DNA from: Plecoglossus altivelis
Taxonomy: Eukaryota > Chordata > Actinopteri > Osmeriformes > Plecoglossidae
Assembly: GCA_036571765.1 (NCBI GenBank)
Contig: BROE01000003.1
Coordinates: 17,424,551-17,488,550, forward strand
Length of the DNA stretch: 64,000 nucleotides
Reading direction: 5' to 3'
The notes under the pieces are model-generated. The model had not been told where the DNA came from. It ran no database searches and saw only the letters and a list, made by a program, of their open reading frames with translations. The translations under genes were made by a program, and so were the position numbers. How positions within the stretch are numbered: the first letter of the stretch is position 1; each line of letters begins with the position of its first letter. Below, one piece after another: positions 12,309-24,409 of this stretch.

Positions 12309-13000
12309 ATTACCACGATCGTAATTTCAACAAAAACAGAACGGCAAAACAAATCTAACGTCAAACTTCCAACAATGTTAACGCATTAGTATTTGTGATG
12401 TTTTCATTCGTCCTTCGCCGTCCTCTCCTCCCGCGGCAGTCTAAGAGGATCGGAAGCCACGGCTCGATGTTAGAGACAAAAAGAAAGACGCTTCTCTATG
12501 GCAGCCGGTTTGTCGATCGGTAGCACTAGAACGGGAGTGATGGAGAGAGAACGCAATCGTTCCTCGCTCCAACTTTCACTTGTTTTACTGACTGAGAGAA
12601 GACGAACTAACTTGTAGACTTTTCATCTTCTGCTGATATTGACGGCGAAAACTTTGAACGATAAATCACAAGAGGGTTGAACCACTGGAGTCGAAGTCAG
12701 TCTGAGGTCTGAAAGCGGGGGCGCGCTCTGTTGTTAGTGAAGGAACAGATGTCTTCAAGCGAATGCCCTGAAACTCGATCCATGGGAATTGAAGGGGGCT
12801 GGTCAGTTTTTTTGTGTCACATGCGGCGTGGAGGGAGGGACATCGCCGATACAAACAAAAGTGGAGTCCGACTCTCATTCAAGATTTCTCTGAGAAGCTC
12901 AACAATAGGATAACCCCAAAATCAGCTATTCACGCACGCACGCCTGTCGGTGGTTGCCTGCCTGTGACCGAGGAGAGAGCGCGTGCTCCCCGGCTGTCAA
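12309..13000 (-). promoter_or_regulatory. mtss2: Probable 5' UTR and promoter region of mtss2
   Basis: The sequence just upstream of the mtss2 start (5' UTR then promoter on the minus strand) is locally CpG-rich, for example CCTCCCGCGGCAG at 12429 and GCGGGGGCGCGC at 12715. The transcription start cannot be placed by eye. Frames here have no recognisable product. Confidence 0.4.
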
Positions 13001-13654
13001 TATTGTTGAAGGCAGCCATGGTGGGTGACCATGTGCTGAGTAGGACGGTCCTTCATGAAGAATTAATAACATTATAAAGACTACTCAGTGAAATTAAATG
13101 CACAACCGTTGAAAGAGATAACTTCACCACAATGGTAGTCTATAAGGGTTTATATATGACCTTGCGCTAGATCCGATGCAAGACTCTTAGGAAAGGAATT
13201 GAGTATTTTAATGTTTTAACAAGATGAGAACGTCAAGGTAAACACTAGTTGTCAAATCAAATATATTTCTGTCAAAGTTTATGAATTTAAAATGACAAAT
13301 CAAAGCAGCAGTGATCTGGTACTGTTGGTCTGACTGGAAGCATCTCTGGACCATACATACAGACCACCTACAGCTCTTCTGGAAGGAAGGGAGATTTAGG
13401 GCCACATAACAGGGGGTAATGGAAGGTGTTCAGGGAACCAAGGTCATGCCACAGCATTCCTGGAAAATATCCTGTCAATTTATTACCCTGCTGTGAATCT
13501 GGTACAAACACCTTCCTTTCCTCTCCTCTGTCCTCCCCTTCTGTCCTTTCCTCCTCCTCTCCTGTCCTCTCCTTTCCTCCTCCTCCTCCTCTCCTGTCCA
13601 GGCCTCTGCTCTCCTCTCGCCAAGGCGTCTTTGTGATACACTCAGAAACAGATT

Positions 13655-13915
13655 AGGGTTTGAGATCTAGCTGGGTTAGGGTTAAGGTCAGGGTTTAGGA
13701 TTAAATGTAGCTGGGTTAGGGTTAAGGTCAGGGTTTAGAGTTCAGGGTTCGATCTACCTAGGATATCCTCAGGGTCAGGGTTTAGGGTTAGTTTTAGTTG
13801 GGTTACGGTTAGGATTAGATTTAGCTGGATTAGTATTAGAATTTAGGGTTAGATCTAGCTAGGTTAGGGTCCGAATTTAGGGTTAGATCTATCTGAGTTA
13901 TAGTCAAAGATATAT
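13655..13915. repeat. Degenerate telomere-like (TTAGGG) array
   Basis: Many copies of GGTTAGGGTT, CAGGGTTTAGGGTTAG and GGGTTAAGGTCAGGG, mixed with ATCTAGCTGGGTTAG. The 28-bp segment AGCTGGGTTAGGGTTAAGGT plus CAGGGTTT appears twice, near 13669 and 13710. It is not a perfect hexamer array, so it is either an old interstitial telomeric sequence or an unrelated TTAGGG-rich minisatellite. Confidence 0.65.
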
Positions 13916-14177
13916 CTGTAACTAAAAATAGTTATGACACGTTTCTCCTTGTTTTCAACCTTACAGAGATCCCACAGCTACATAGTTACCTCACAGTGAG
14001 AAGTTCAAGAGCAGGACAGAGGTGGTGTCAGCAGGGGGGCCTGGTGGTGGAGAACCCAGGTGATGAGGCCAGGCCTCCAGCAGCTCCACCTCACCACAAC
14101 CCTCTCCGGCCTCCCTGAATAAACAACCAGAAAACTGAAGAAATCCCAGACACTGACACCACCATTCCTCATCTCAC

Positions 14178-14324
14178 ACACGCGCACACTCACACACACT
14201 CACTCACACTCACTCTCTCACACACGCGCACACTCACTCACTCACACACACACACACACACACTCTCTCACACACACACGCGCACACTCACACACACTCA
14301 CTCACACACACACACACACACCTG
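14178..14324. repeat. CA/CACT microsatellite
   Basis: (CA)n with CACTCA and CACACGCGCACACTCA interruptions. A short TA/GT tract lies at 14373-14402. Elsewhere in 13000-15850 I see no supported gene. Confidence 0.9.
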
Positions 14325-15864
14325 AGGCCCAGCTCCTCATCCTGTTGTATTCTACGCTCCACAACTGCTGTGTGTATATATATATGTGTGTGTGTGTGTT
14401 TGTAAGAGTCAAAGAGTTCCTTAACTCAGCAAGGACGAAGGGGAAAGGCTTCTGTTTCTCTTCAGTGCTGGTAAAGGCATGCGACTGAAAACAATCATCC
14501 AATCTAAACGTGTCAAGCTGAAGCAGCTTTGAAGACGGAGACATCTTATATAACTGACTTTAAGGCTTCACTCTGGGTCCATTTTCATGTGTCGTTCTGC
14601 GATAGGTCTGTTTGTCTTCAACCTTCACCAGGGATATAGGTTTCAGTCCGGTCGCCACACGGCTCAGAGGGGTGTGTCTTCTCAGTCTGGCAGAAAAGAC
14701 GATACAAGGCATGTGCTGTTGACTTTTCAAAACCTGATAAGTGACCTGTAATGGGGTTGACGTGAAGAGGCCGAAGGCCTGAAATGTTATTATTGAACAT
14801 ACCGTAATGTAAGGGTTGTGAACCTGGTGGCGTTCTAAGTACCCTGCTGCGAGGCTAACTCTAGTCAGACCTGCCCCCGCATCTCCCTCCCGTTTGCCCC
14901 CTGCCAGCAGACTACCCCAGGAACATGCAGTTCTGTCAACCTTCACCTCACTACCCCGGGGGGAGGGGGGGGGGGGCTACGTCTCCAGGAACTGAGAGAT
15001 ACTCTCTGGGATTTAGCCTGACGCCCCCTGACCTCCCGAGTGCTGTTCTCCCCATGCTTGCGTGAGGCCCTCGCCTGACAGCGTTTATGGGTGTTGACGG
15101 GGCCTGAGCGTACAGAAGGTCTGAAGGTCAGCTCCAGCGGGGTCACTGGCACTCATGTCCACTTGACTGTTGATCGGCCATCAATCCGATTTCTTCCGAG
15201 TGTTCCCTTGTTGCGAGGTCGTTATGGAAACGCCCGGGAGAAGCGGGAGGGATGGCGATGCTTGGCTGTGTCACGTGATCTGATGCGGAGCTGAGATGAG
15301 CGCTTAAGTGCACGTTCCTTCTCACTCTGACACGGTTCTTGTCACACCGTTGGAGCATAATCCACTTCTGCTCCAACAGGCATTCGGGCTTGGAGAGGGT
15401 CACCGTAGAGTTGGTGACGTCAGGGGAGTCCCTGAGTGAATAGGCAGAACCACTCGATGACTCTGTCAAGACCAGATATCAGTCTAGTTTTTAGGATCAA
15501 AACAAGGACCTTCACTCACCTCCATAACACCCAGAGCACCAAGAAAAAGGCTGATGGTCGAAGCACCTAGACAGCAGGACAAGCAATATCATGTTGTTTT
15601 GAGTGGGAGGCTTATTGAGTTATGCAACCAGCCGTTTCGGGGTCTTAAGAATCCCCTCTTTTAAAGCAATAACCGATACACACAGGCCTGATCGCTGGCC
15701 CTCTCTGTTTAGTCAACTTCAATCTCTAAGCTATCTAAAGCCCTGAGACTGAACATGAAACATTGTCTAACCCTCTGTGCTGGAGATGGATCCCCTTAGC
15801 AAAGAGGCCAGCTAATTCTTCTCCATCAGCCGCCAAGAGTCACAGAGCAGCACTAAAGACTGGA

Positions 15865-16142
15865 AGACTGGAGGACAGCGGGGTTGGAGGGCTGAAGGAC
15901 TGGAGGGATTAAGGGCTAGAGAAATGGGGAATTGGAGGGCTACAGGACTGGAGGGCTACAGGACTGGAGGGTTGAAGGGCTAGAGAAATGGGGGAATTGG
16001 AGGGTAGCAAGACTGGAGGCCTACCGGACTGGAGGGCAGGAGTGATGTAGGGCTACAGGACCGGAGGGCCACAGGACTGGAGGACTACATGACTGGAGGT
16101 CTACATGATTGGAGGTCTACAGGACTGGAGCGATGTAGGGCT
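15865..16142. repeat. Minisatellite, GACTGGAGGGCTACAG units
   Basis: About 15 degenerate copies of a 15-17 bp unit (GACTGGAGGGCTACAG). Intergenic between mtss2 and the p38 kinase gene. 16150-17040 holds no recognisable gene. Confidence 0.85.
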
Positions 16143-17046
16143 TGATGTTTGCAGGGTTGGAGGATGATAGGATGGGAGAACAGAGAGTCTGGAGGACGAT
16201 GGGCTGACCAGGAACATATCAACGTGTGGAATGTCCTCCCCTGTCGCCTGGTCAGCGGAGGGACTACTGCAGACGGGTGCGTTTCCTCCGAGAGACTCAG
16301 AGACAGGGACTCACGCACTACAGGCATGTGTAGAGGGATCCAGAGAAAGAGACATGTTGTCCCCATGCCAGGCTTCTGAGCTCTACACAAAGAAAACAGT
16401 CACATCAACACTCAAACTCACACACAAACACTTGAGTGAGTTTAGTCACTGGAGATAAACCAAAAATAAACACCTATATCTGTAAATAAACGCGTGAAAA
16501 CACCAGGGCGTCTCCAGCGTGGGAAAAAAACAGTTGAACTTGATCTGGAAAAAAAAGGATTTCAAACCAAACCAAACAATACTTCTCACCCAACCACATT
16601 CTGATGCATCAACTCCTGCCGTTCCACATCTTATCCTTCATAAGATCACTCACCAGCACAAAAAGTACACCATGGCACAGTTGATATAAATAACTTCTAG
16701 ACCCCCTGTCATCTTTACAACTTGGCACAGTTCAGGGTCAAGGAACATCTTGGCTTCCTAGCAGAACATCAGTCACTCTGCCTGCAGCCATGTCAGTGAC
16801 ACATGTCATGCAGAGAGAGGAAACAGGAGGCTGCTGATCTGCACATCTGGCTTCGGTTCAGGCCTCCTCATCTGGAACCAGGCCGGGCATCGCATGCCGA
16901 ACGTCCAGTACGCAACCTATTGGCCTGTTTGTTGCGTCTGCGATGCATCTCGCTGAGTTGCGTAACACGCTGTGCCTTTCACACACTAAAGTTACGGATA
17001 TTTGGAGACTGAAATACAGACTAAATATACACGCGTACTTCACAAA

Positions 17047-17129
17047 CACTACCAGTCAAATGTTTGGACAGTCATTTGAGGTGTCATTAATTAGAATGAG
17101 ATAGTGTGTTCAAACGTTTGACTAGTACT
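17047..17129. mobile_element. Tc1-type MITE remnant (~83 bp)
   Basis: Left end ACTACCAGTCAAATGTTTGG, right end reverse complement AGTACTAGTCAAACGTTTGA. These are the inverted terminal repeats typical of short non-autonomous Tc1/mariner elements in fish. No transposase is present. 17130-18280 contains no gene that I can support. Confidence 0.6.
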
Positions 17130-18288
17130 AGACATAGCACAAACAAAACCAACAGTTTTTTTTTCTACATTCACAAATATCTGAGCTTTTATCTTGGGAC
17201 CATCCTTAACGCTTCTTTTTGACATGAATCGGTCCCACAGTAAATTCAGGAAATACCAGATTATCAGAATGGAAACCAGCCGCGTCAATAAAACGTTAAG
17301 CTATCCAAGCTGATAAGCAAGCATCTAAAGCACCAAAGGAAGAACATGTTGTGCTCGCTGGGTTTGTTCAATCACTCCCAGGACCCCTAACTGTCCTACT
17401 CAAATCTTGACATTGTCTTGAAACTCATCTTAATGGGCTCTCTGTCTCTGTCTGTTATAGGGAGTTTCACCTTGAGACTAGACAGAGACCACGGGCCTCA
17501 AGCTGCCAGCAAGCACATGCTCATCCATCCGACCCTGCAGGCGTGGGTGACTGGGGAACTGAAGGGTGATAACACTGTAGTCCTGGAGGTGTTTAGGGAT
17601 GCTGTAGGGCCGGGTCAACCACCCTGTCGTTCTCCCCTCTGCCATCGGAAACAAACTACTTGGAGATGGGCGTTCCCCTTTAAGAAACCCAGAATGACCC
17701 AGGTCAATTCAATGTTTGGGCATCGCTCTCATTCCACGCATACTGGCCTCTGTGTCAGGGTGTGAGTGTGTGCGTGTGCGAGCAGAGAGCGAGGGCATTC
17801 TAAAAAGCACAGTCTATGATCCTCCAATGAGGTTAAAGGGTGGGGGGGGGGGAATGTGTAGCTCAAATCCAATGAGCTCTGAAAATAAACTGGTGGATTG
17901 ACAGCTGTGTAGGAGAGAAGGGGAAAGGAGAGGAGGGTACGAGGGGAGGACACAAGACAACAAGGCACCAAAGGACAGTGGAGGAAAAGGAGGGGAGGGG
18001 TGTATAGAAAAATGTGCTTTCATCGCTGTTTTCCTGTCTGAAAGGAGAACACGATGACTCCAGAATGAACCGTTCCAGAGGGAGGGGCTGGGGGACATAA
18101 TCCAGCGTGACACGCACCCAGGGCTATTACGGCTTGGAAAGTCCATCATGGTTGGGATAAGAGTGACAGGCTGGGTTTGGTAGCAGGGCCACTAAAGAAG
18201 ATTCCACACACCTTGGTGACGGAAAACGTAATGTAGTGTAAACATCAGTTTGTGTTCTGGACAAGCTCCTCAGCACTGTGTGTGTGTG

Positions 18289-18302
18289 CTGCCACCTGGT
18301 GG
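18289..18302 (-). promoter_or_regulatory. CTCF-like motif
   Basis: Minus strand reads CCACCAGGTGGCAG, which fits all 14 positions of the vertebrate CTCF core consensus (CCASYAGRKGGCRS). It lies downstream of the p38 kinase gene. Binding is inferred only. Confidence 0.45.
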
Positions 18303-18375
18303 TAGACAACAGGAAGCATTAACGGAGAAGAAAAGTCATGAATAATAAGCAAAACTCTTTAAAAAAAAAAGGCAT

Positions 18376-18381
18376 TTTAAT
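18376..18381 (-). terminator. Possible poly(A) signal of the p38 gene (ATTAAA)
   Basis: ATTAAA on the minus strand about 585 bases after the kinase stop codon. It is a common variant signal. No better AATAAA was noticed on this strand between here and 18966. Confidence 0.3.
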
Positions 18382-18829
18382 CAAATCCAACTAATCCAGT
18401 GTAGGAAGCATCCTTACCGTGGGGCAGATGTAAAAGTGCCCTTGGTACATCACACTCTCCAGCAAGAGACAACAACAAATTATTGTTTGTGCATCTTGGA
18501 GTAAATCACACAGATCAGGCAGTGAAGCATTGTTCTTTCATTAAGGCCATGGGAACTACACATCAAGAAGAAGGGTCCCACAAATAGATTACATACACAT
18601 GTGCTCTATGCAGACCCGACACACAGACAGTCAGGAACAGCTCTTGCACGAGTTGCATCCCTTGCGGTAATGACAAGCCGTAACCCAAGACAGACTTATC
18701 ACTGAGGAGTGGAGACTCACACAGACACACAGATACAGTGAACACATACACACACAAACACAAGTACAGCACACACACATAGGAAGGGTTCACTCAGTGG
18801 ATGACGACTAGTATTGTGGCTATGTGAGG

Positions 18830-18952
18830 GGGTGGGGGCTGATGGGGTTGATGGCAGGGTGAGGGGCTTGGGGTTGGTGGGGGTGTTGGGGGGAAAAGAA
18901 GGGGGAGGGGGGGAGGAGGCTGATGGGGGGAAAGGGGGGGATGAGGCCGACA
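18830..18952. repeat. G-rich tract
   Basis: Runs of three to seven G residues (GGGGGTGTTGGGGGG, GGGGGAGGGGGGGAGG) just beyond the kinase stop. It would lie in the 3' UTR as C-rich RNA, with G-quadruplex potential on the plus strand. Confidence 0.7.
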
Positions 18953-18965
18953 CCACAGACTCCTC

Positions 18966-21900
18966 TCACAGTGAGGTTTCTTTAGGTTCCACCACCACCA
19001 CAGGCTGGAAAGACAGAATCTCTGTGTACGTGTGACCTAGCGGAAGAGAGACAGATGAGAGGGGGGAGAGGGGGGGGAGACAGACAGGAAGAACTCATGT
19101 TTTCATTTACAGACCATAAGAAGCAGAAACCAGAGGCTTCAGACATCATTTAAGGACTTTAACTTCTTCCCTCCTCTCCTTTCATGTTCCCCTTTTTATC
19201 TCTCCCTCTCCCTCCACCCTCACCTCACCCCCTTTTTCCTCCATCCGCTCTCCTGCCACCCTCTTTTACCCCTCTTCTCATTCCCCTCTCCTCGCTCTCT
19301 TTCCTCCTTCCTCTCCATCCCCTCACCCACCTCCCTCTCTCCCTCCTCCTTTCCCTCTGTACCCCCTCCTCTTCTTCCCCTCTCCCTCTCTCCCCCCTCC
19401 TCTCCATCCCCTCTCCAGCCTCCGCACCCCTCCCTTTCACCAGTCCTCACGTTTCCACTGTTCCAGGGGCAGCTCTGTGTTGTCCAGGGAGGTGTCGTAG
19501 GGTTGGGCCTCCGTCTCCTCCTCTGGCTCCCTGAACTCGGAGAAGTAGGGGAGGCCCAGGGCCTCAGCCGCGGTCACCCGCCTGTCTGGGTCCAGAAGCA
19601 GCATACGGTCCAGCACATTAACCGCTGGTGGGGAGGAGAGAAGGAGAAGAGGAGAGGAGGAGGGGAGGGACGGAGGAGAGGAAGGGAAGAGGGATGAGAG
19701 GAGGAGGATGAGGGGGAGGGAGAAGAGCAAGAGAGGAGAAGGAGGAGGTTGAGGAGGAGGGGAGAGGGGGAGGAGAGGCGAGTAGGAGAAGAAGGTGGAT
19801 GAGGAGGTGATGATGGTATTATGATAGGAGGAGAGGGAAGGAAGGGAGAGCAGGAGGAGGAGAGGGATTAGCTTGCGGGAAATGGAAGCTTCTGACCTAA
19901 GTGTGTAACACGAACCAAATGTGTAATACGATCGAAATAAACGGAGAATAAAGATTTGTGAGTGAGGACTCTGGTGTGCAAGTCTCACCCTGAGGCTTGG
20001 CTTTGAGAAGGAGCAGCTGAAGGTCTTTCTTTGGGGCTTTGGGGAGACTTCTGATGTAGTTCTTAGCCTGGGTCCAACCAAATACAATACAAGCACTGAT
20101 CAGAAGGCTTGGGGGGTTTACAGTGACACTTTCATTTATTTCCAACATGTGTGTGTGTGTGTGTGTGTGTGTGCACAGCTCACATCCTGAGACTTCATCT
20201 TGGCAATGAAGTCCTGAGTTGGGGTCCCTGTAATTTTCATGATCTCTGTCAGCTGATCCAGGTCTGAGGGTCAAGGGTCAAGAAAAGATTCATAAAGGTC
20301 ATAGAGACCGTCAACGCATAGTGACTTGGAGCCCTCTCGGGTCGGTCCAACAAGCCTTGCTAAACACATTTAGCTTAGAATCACTGCAACAAAAACATAG
20401 ATAGATATGTGTTTATGGGCTCTCTCTGGGTGGATGCTGGGTGTGTTGAGAGGCCTGAGACACAGCGAGGGGGTGAGGATACGATCATTTCCTCTGAACA
20501 GCGGCTTTCCCAAGAGCATCTCTCCCATGATGCAGCCCACTGACCAGATGTCCACTGGAGAGAGACAGAAGGGGAGGGAGGAGAGGAGGTGGGGGAGTAG
20601 AGGAGGGGAGGTGGTAGGGGAGTGGAGGTGGGAGAGGAGAGGAGAGGGAAGAGGAGGTGGGAGAGAAGGTGAAAGAGAAGATGGGAGAGGAAAAGAGGTG
20701 GGAGAGAAGAGGAGGTGGGAGCGGACAGTAGGTGGGAGAGGAGGGGAGGTGGTAGAGGAGAGAAGGTGGGAGAGGAGGTGGAAGAGGAGATGGGAGAGGA
20801 AAGGAGGTGGGAGAGGAGAGGAGAGGAAAAAGTGGAGACAAAAGGGATTTTCAGCAGCGGTCAAGCAGTCACATGTTCAGCCTAGTGTGGTAAACTGACT
20901 CTCTAGCACCCTCTAGGGAACACTGATGTTTGTGTGTGTTTGTTTGTGTGCATGTGTGTGTGTACTGACCAGTCTGGGTGTAGTGCATCCAACTGAGAAT
21001 CACCTCAGGAGCTCTGTACCAGCGAGTCACCACGTACCCAGTCATCTCACTGTCTGTCTGCCGTGCCAGGCCAAAGTCCAGGATCTGAAACACACAGACA
21101 CACACACACACACACTTGCCCTCATGACCATGTGACAGACAAGACCCCTACTCTGACAGGATACCAGACCAGCGTTACAGCGACAAACATTATAAGATAC
21201 CTCAACACGAAACTGAACAAGTTGAACCTGTGGACGTGTATTCCTACCTTGAGCTCGCACTCCTGATTAATGGCGAGGTTTCCTGGTTTGAGATCCTGTA
21301 GATATCAATGATCTCACGATCACATTACTGTCATAACAGCACTGCCACAAATGTTTCATTCCTGATGTAGTAATCTATAATGAATGTGTCTGCACACACA
21401 TGTAGACACACTCACCCTGTGGATGATCCCAGCTGAATGGATGTACTGCAGCAGAGACAACAAGACAGTACTTGCATCACCAACATCAAGGTTTAGGTAG
21501 CATGTGACTGTGTGTATGGTGTATACGTGTGGTGTGTGTGTGTGTGTGTATGTGGTGTGTCTGAAGTATGTGTGTGTGTGTGTGTGTGTATCTGGTGTGT
21601 ATATGTGTGTATGTGATGTGTGTGTTTGTGTATGTATGTGGTGTGTGTGTATGTGTATGTGGTGTGTGTGTGTGTCTTTGTGTGTGTTAGTGGTGTGTGT
21701 GTGTGTATGTGGTGTGTGTGTGTGTCCTGCAGCGGCTGGCTCTACCTTCAGCCCTTTCAGCATCTGATAGACCAGGTACTGGACCTTCTCTTCCGACAGC
21801 CTCTCCATCTTCATCAGCTTGCCCAGATCTGTACCCATGAAGGGCATGACCAGGTAACTGTGAGATGAACAGAGGGAGAGAGGAGAGGGAGGGAGAGGGG

Positions 21901-23509
21901 GAGGAGAGGGGGAAGAGAAGGAGAGAGGGGAGAGAGAGAGTGGATAGAGGGGGAGAGAGAGAGTGGGAGGAAGGGAGAGAGAGGGGGAGAGAGGAGAGAG
22001 GGGGTGGAGGGGGATGGAGGAAAAGAAAGAAGTAAAAAGAGATAAAGGAATAGGCGGTTTGCTACATTTCAACACAGTGTAACATACAGGTGATTTCAAA
22101 ATGTGAAATAACACTGTAAACTCACAAATCTAGGAATCTATCCAATGAGAGGTTAGCTGTAAACACATCTAGTAGTCCAATCACCTGACACGGATATAAA
22201 AAGACAGAGAAAGGGAGAGGAGAGATAGCGAAAGAGAAAGAGAAGAAGAGAAAGAAAGACATGAGAGAAAACGAAAGAGTGAGCGGGAAAGAGAAAGACA
22301 AAGAGGGAGAGAGAGACAATATTTAAATGATGGTCAAGTGATGATGAGATAACCAAAACAGGGTTTGTATCTAAACAGAGTTTGTATCTAAACAGACAGG
22401 AAATTTGGTCCAGTAACCATGAAACAACCATTCTGTATGTTCAGAGACACCAGATGTGTCACATCTAACCAACAACACCATAACCTGCCCGCTGAATAGT
22501 TATGGCTAACCCTTGTTAGACAGGGTGAGAACAAAAAGACTGCATCTCTGTAACACAGGGGGGAACTCTGTTAGCAGAACATGCTAACAGACAGGAGGTC
22601 GGCGCACAAGTATCTCACGTTGTCATGCTTCATGTGTTTAAGTAGACGCAGCTCCCTATAGGCTCTCTTGGCAAACAGCTCGGACTGGAAGGGCCTGTGG
22701 AGCTTCTTAATAGCCACCTTGGTGCCTGTCCTACAGTCCAGCGCCGAGCTGTAGAGAGAACGAGAGATGGAATGATGAAGGAAGGGAGGAGGGAAAGAGA
22801 TGGGAGGGGGGGCTACTTATGCAGATGGAGAGAGTCTGGTGAGGAACGGAGATGTAAACAGAAAGGTAAGTTTCTGAATGCGCGACTTAACCTATGAATT
22901 CTTCAAGTCACGCGTTTACTTGAAATAGCGTGAAGTATCACATGACAAACTCTGAAGGCAGTTGTAAAAGCCCCCTTCAACCACCAACCCGCTCAAACAA
23001 CAAATACACGTATCCCACCCGTAACTGTCATTTAGACAGCAGACATATTCAGTCAAAAGTCAAAACAAAGATTCAGTAATTCGATCATATTTATATGCCT
23101 CCTAGGCTACATTACGCAATCTAGATTGTTGAAAATGTGCCAAAAACATCTCAAATAAAACACGACCAGACAAGGAAGTGAATTAGGCATATCTAGTGGA
23201 TCGATGTGCTCAGGTTGATTGTGGTAGTTTGTTTTACCAGCCGACCCTCCGCAAAAGGAACGCATATGTAAAATACACTTTTAGTCTGTGTTCTATCGGC
23301 TCCCCAGTAGTTTCCTTAATTGTGAAATAAAGTCCATATACTACTAAACGTATACGTAACACCTCCATAAAGCCAGATTGTCATAACACTTACCATACTG
23401 TTCCGTAAGCTCCCGTGCCCACCTGAGTCAGTTCACGGTACCGATCTGGTACCTCCCATGTGGTTTTATTCACCTCCTGGCGGCAGTAGCCAGGCCGGAT
23501 CCGGCTCAT
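18966..23509 (-). CDS. mapk13: p38 MAP kinase, gamma/delta class (mapk13-like), complete, 361 aa
   Basis: Twelve exons: 23509-23394, 22748-22619, 22184-22126, 21857-21746, 21445-21416, 21295-21248, 21084-20970, 20554-20483, 20263-20184, 20067-19989, 19624-19451, 19036-18966; all phases close. It phosphorylates Ser/Thr-Pro targets after MKK3/6 activation in stress signalling. Visible landmarks: Gly loop GTGAYGTV (31-38), catalytic Lys53, HRDLKPGN with Asp150, DFG at 168-170, TGY activation lip 180-182. Met106 is the gatekeeper, as in p38 gamma and delta; alpha and beta have Thr. The C-lobe PEEETEAQPYD matches human MAPK13, but the C-terminus ends KETSL, a class I PDZ ligand like the KETPL of MAPK12. 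The symbol is therefore the better of two choices. Introns hold long purine, pyrimidine and GT tracts. Divergent from incenp. Confidence 0.9.
19170..19440. repeat. Polypyrimidine tract in last intron of mapk13
   Basis: C/T-rich on the plus strand (CTCCCTCTCC, CCCCTCTCC). It fills most of the intron between exons 11 and 12. Confidence 0.8.
19626..19870. repeat. Polypurine tract in mapk13 intron 10
   Basis: GGAGGAGAGG-type purine sequence, so a pyrimidine tract on the transcribed strand leading into the exon 11 acceptor. Together with the neighbouring pyrimidine tract it brackets exon 11. Confidence 0.8.
20560..20830. repeat. Purine minisatellite GGTGGGAGAGGAGAGGAG in mapk13 intron 7
   Basis: Tandem degenerate units of GGTGGGAGAGGAGAGGAG, about 18-25 bp each, immediately upstream (in gene sense) of exon 8. 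GT arrays lie at 20148-20172 and 20930-20965. Confidence 0.85.
21503..21727. repeat. GT/TATGTG microsatellite in mapk13 intron 4
   Basis: Long (GT)n with TATGTGGTGTGT interruptions between exons 5 and 4. A purine tract follows exon 4 at about 21868-22030. Confidence 0.9.
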
Positions 23510-24409
23510 AATCGTATCTAAGATGGGTTGGTATTTAGCTAGTAAACTGTCACATCAGGGAGGATGTCCCTGTTCCGTCTACGCACCCATTGTCCTACCT
23601 ACTCTCTTCTGTGTCTCCCTCGGCGAATGCGCAGCCCGTCTACCGCGCAGGGCGCGCCTTGAGGCCAAGAAGACACTCCCGAATTTCGTTAAAAAAAACA
23701 CACAAAAAACAAGACAACCGCAGGCCGGCCCCTGCTTGTAAGATGGGCGTGAGCTTCGTATTGGGTTCCAGAGTGTTTTGGTAACAGGTTATTGTATCAC
23801 ATAACTGGAAACCGTTGCAACTCTATATGAATGTACGTGTACACACAGCCTACGGTGTGCACAATATCAACCCTGTGTTACCTTGGATTATGTGATTGTG
23901 CTTACAAGGACACAGATCTTGGGTGACGAAATGTGGACCAGTGCGTGTGTACAAAGGTGAGGTGTGTCTCAGCTTGCTGGGACCTGTGAACTAAAACCCT
24001 GAAGCGTAGACATTCCTCTCGGCGAGGTTAGAGCCCAGATATTCGAGACCCCGCCTGGGGAACTGAACCGAGGCACATAACACACCCAGCACACAAAGAC
24101 ACGTATGCACAAAACAAGAGTCAGATAGCAGAAATGTTTCTTGGCAACACTGAAAAGATCTCCAAACGTATTTTCTGAATATGTCTATATAAGACAGGCA
24201 TATGAACGTGTTAATGCCAGATGTTGTAAGACTTGTAAAATGTCTATCTGACATCCACGCAACGCCGTTTCTCAATTTAGCTCTTCCTCTCCCCATCTCT
24301 CTCTATTTCTCTCTCTCACTCACTCTGTCAGTTCCTTTTCCCCATTTCCCCCTCCATCTTCTCTTTCTACCCCGTTAAACGTTTGTTTATATTTTCTATT
24401 TGAGGGTGC

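Noticed and set aside
14560..14946. 128-codon minus-strand frame
   Set aside because: No recognisable domain and no partner exons; treated as chance.
15143..15469. 108-codon minus-strand frame between mtss2 and mapk13
   Set aside because: Not recognised, no supporting splice context or neighbours.
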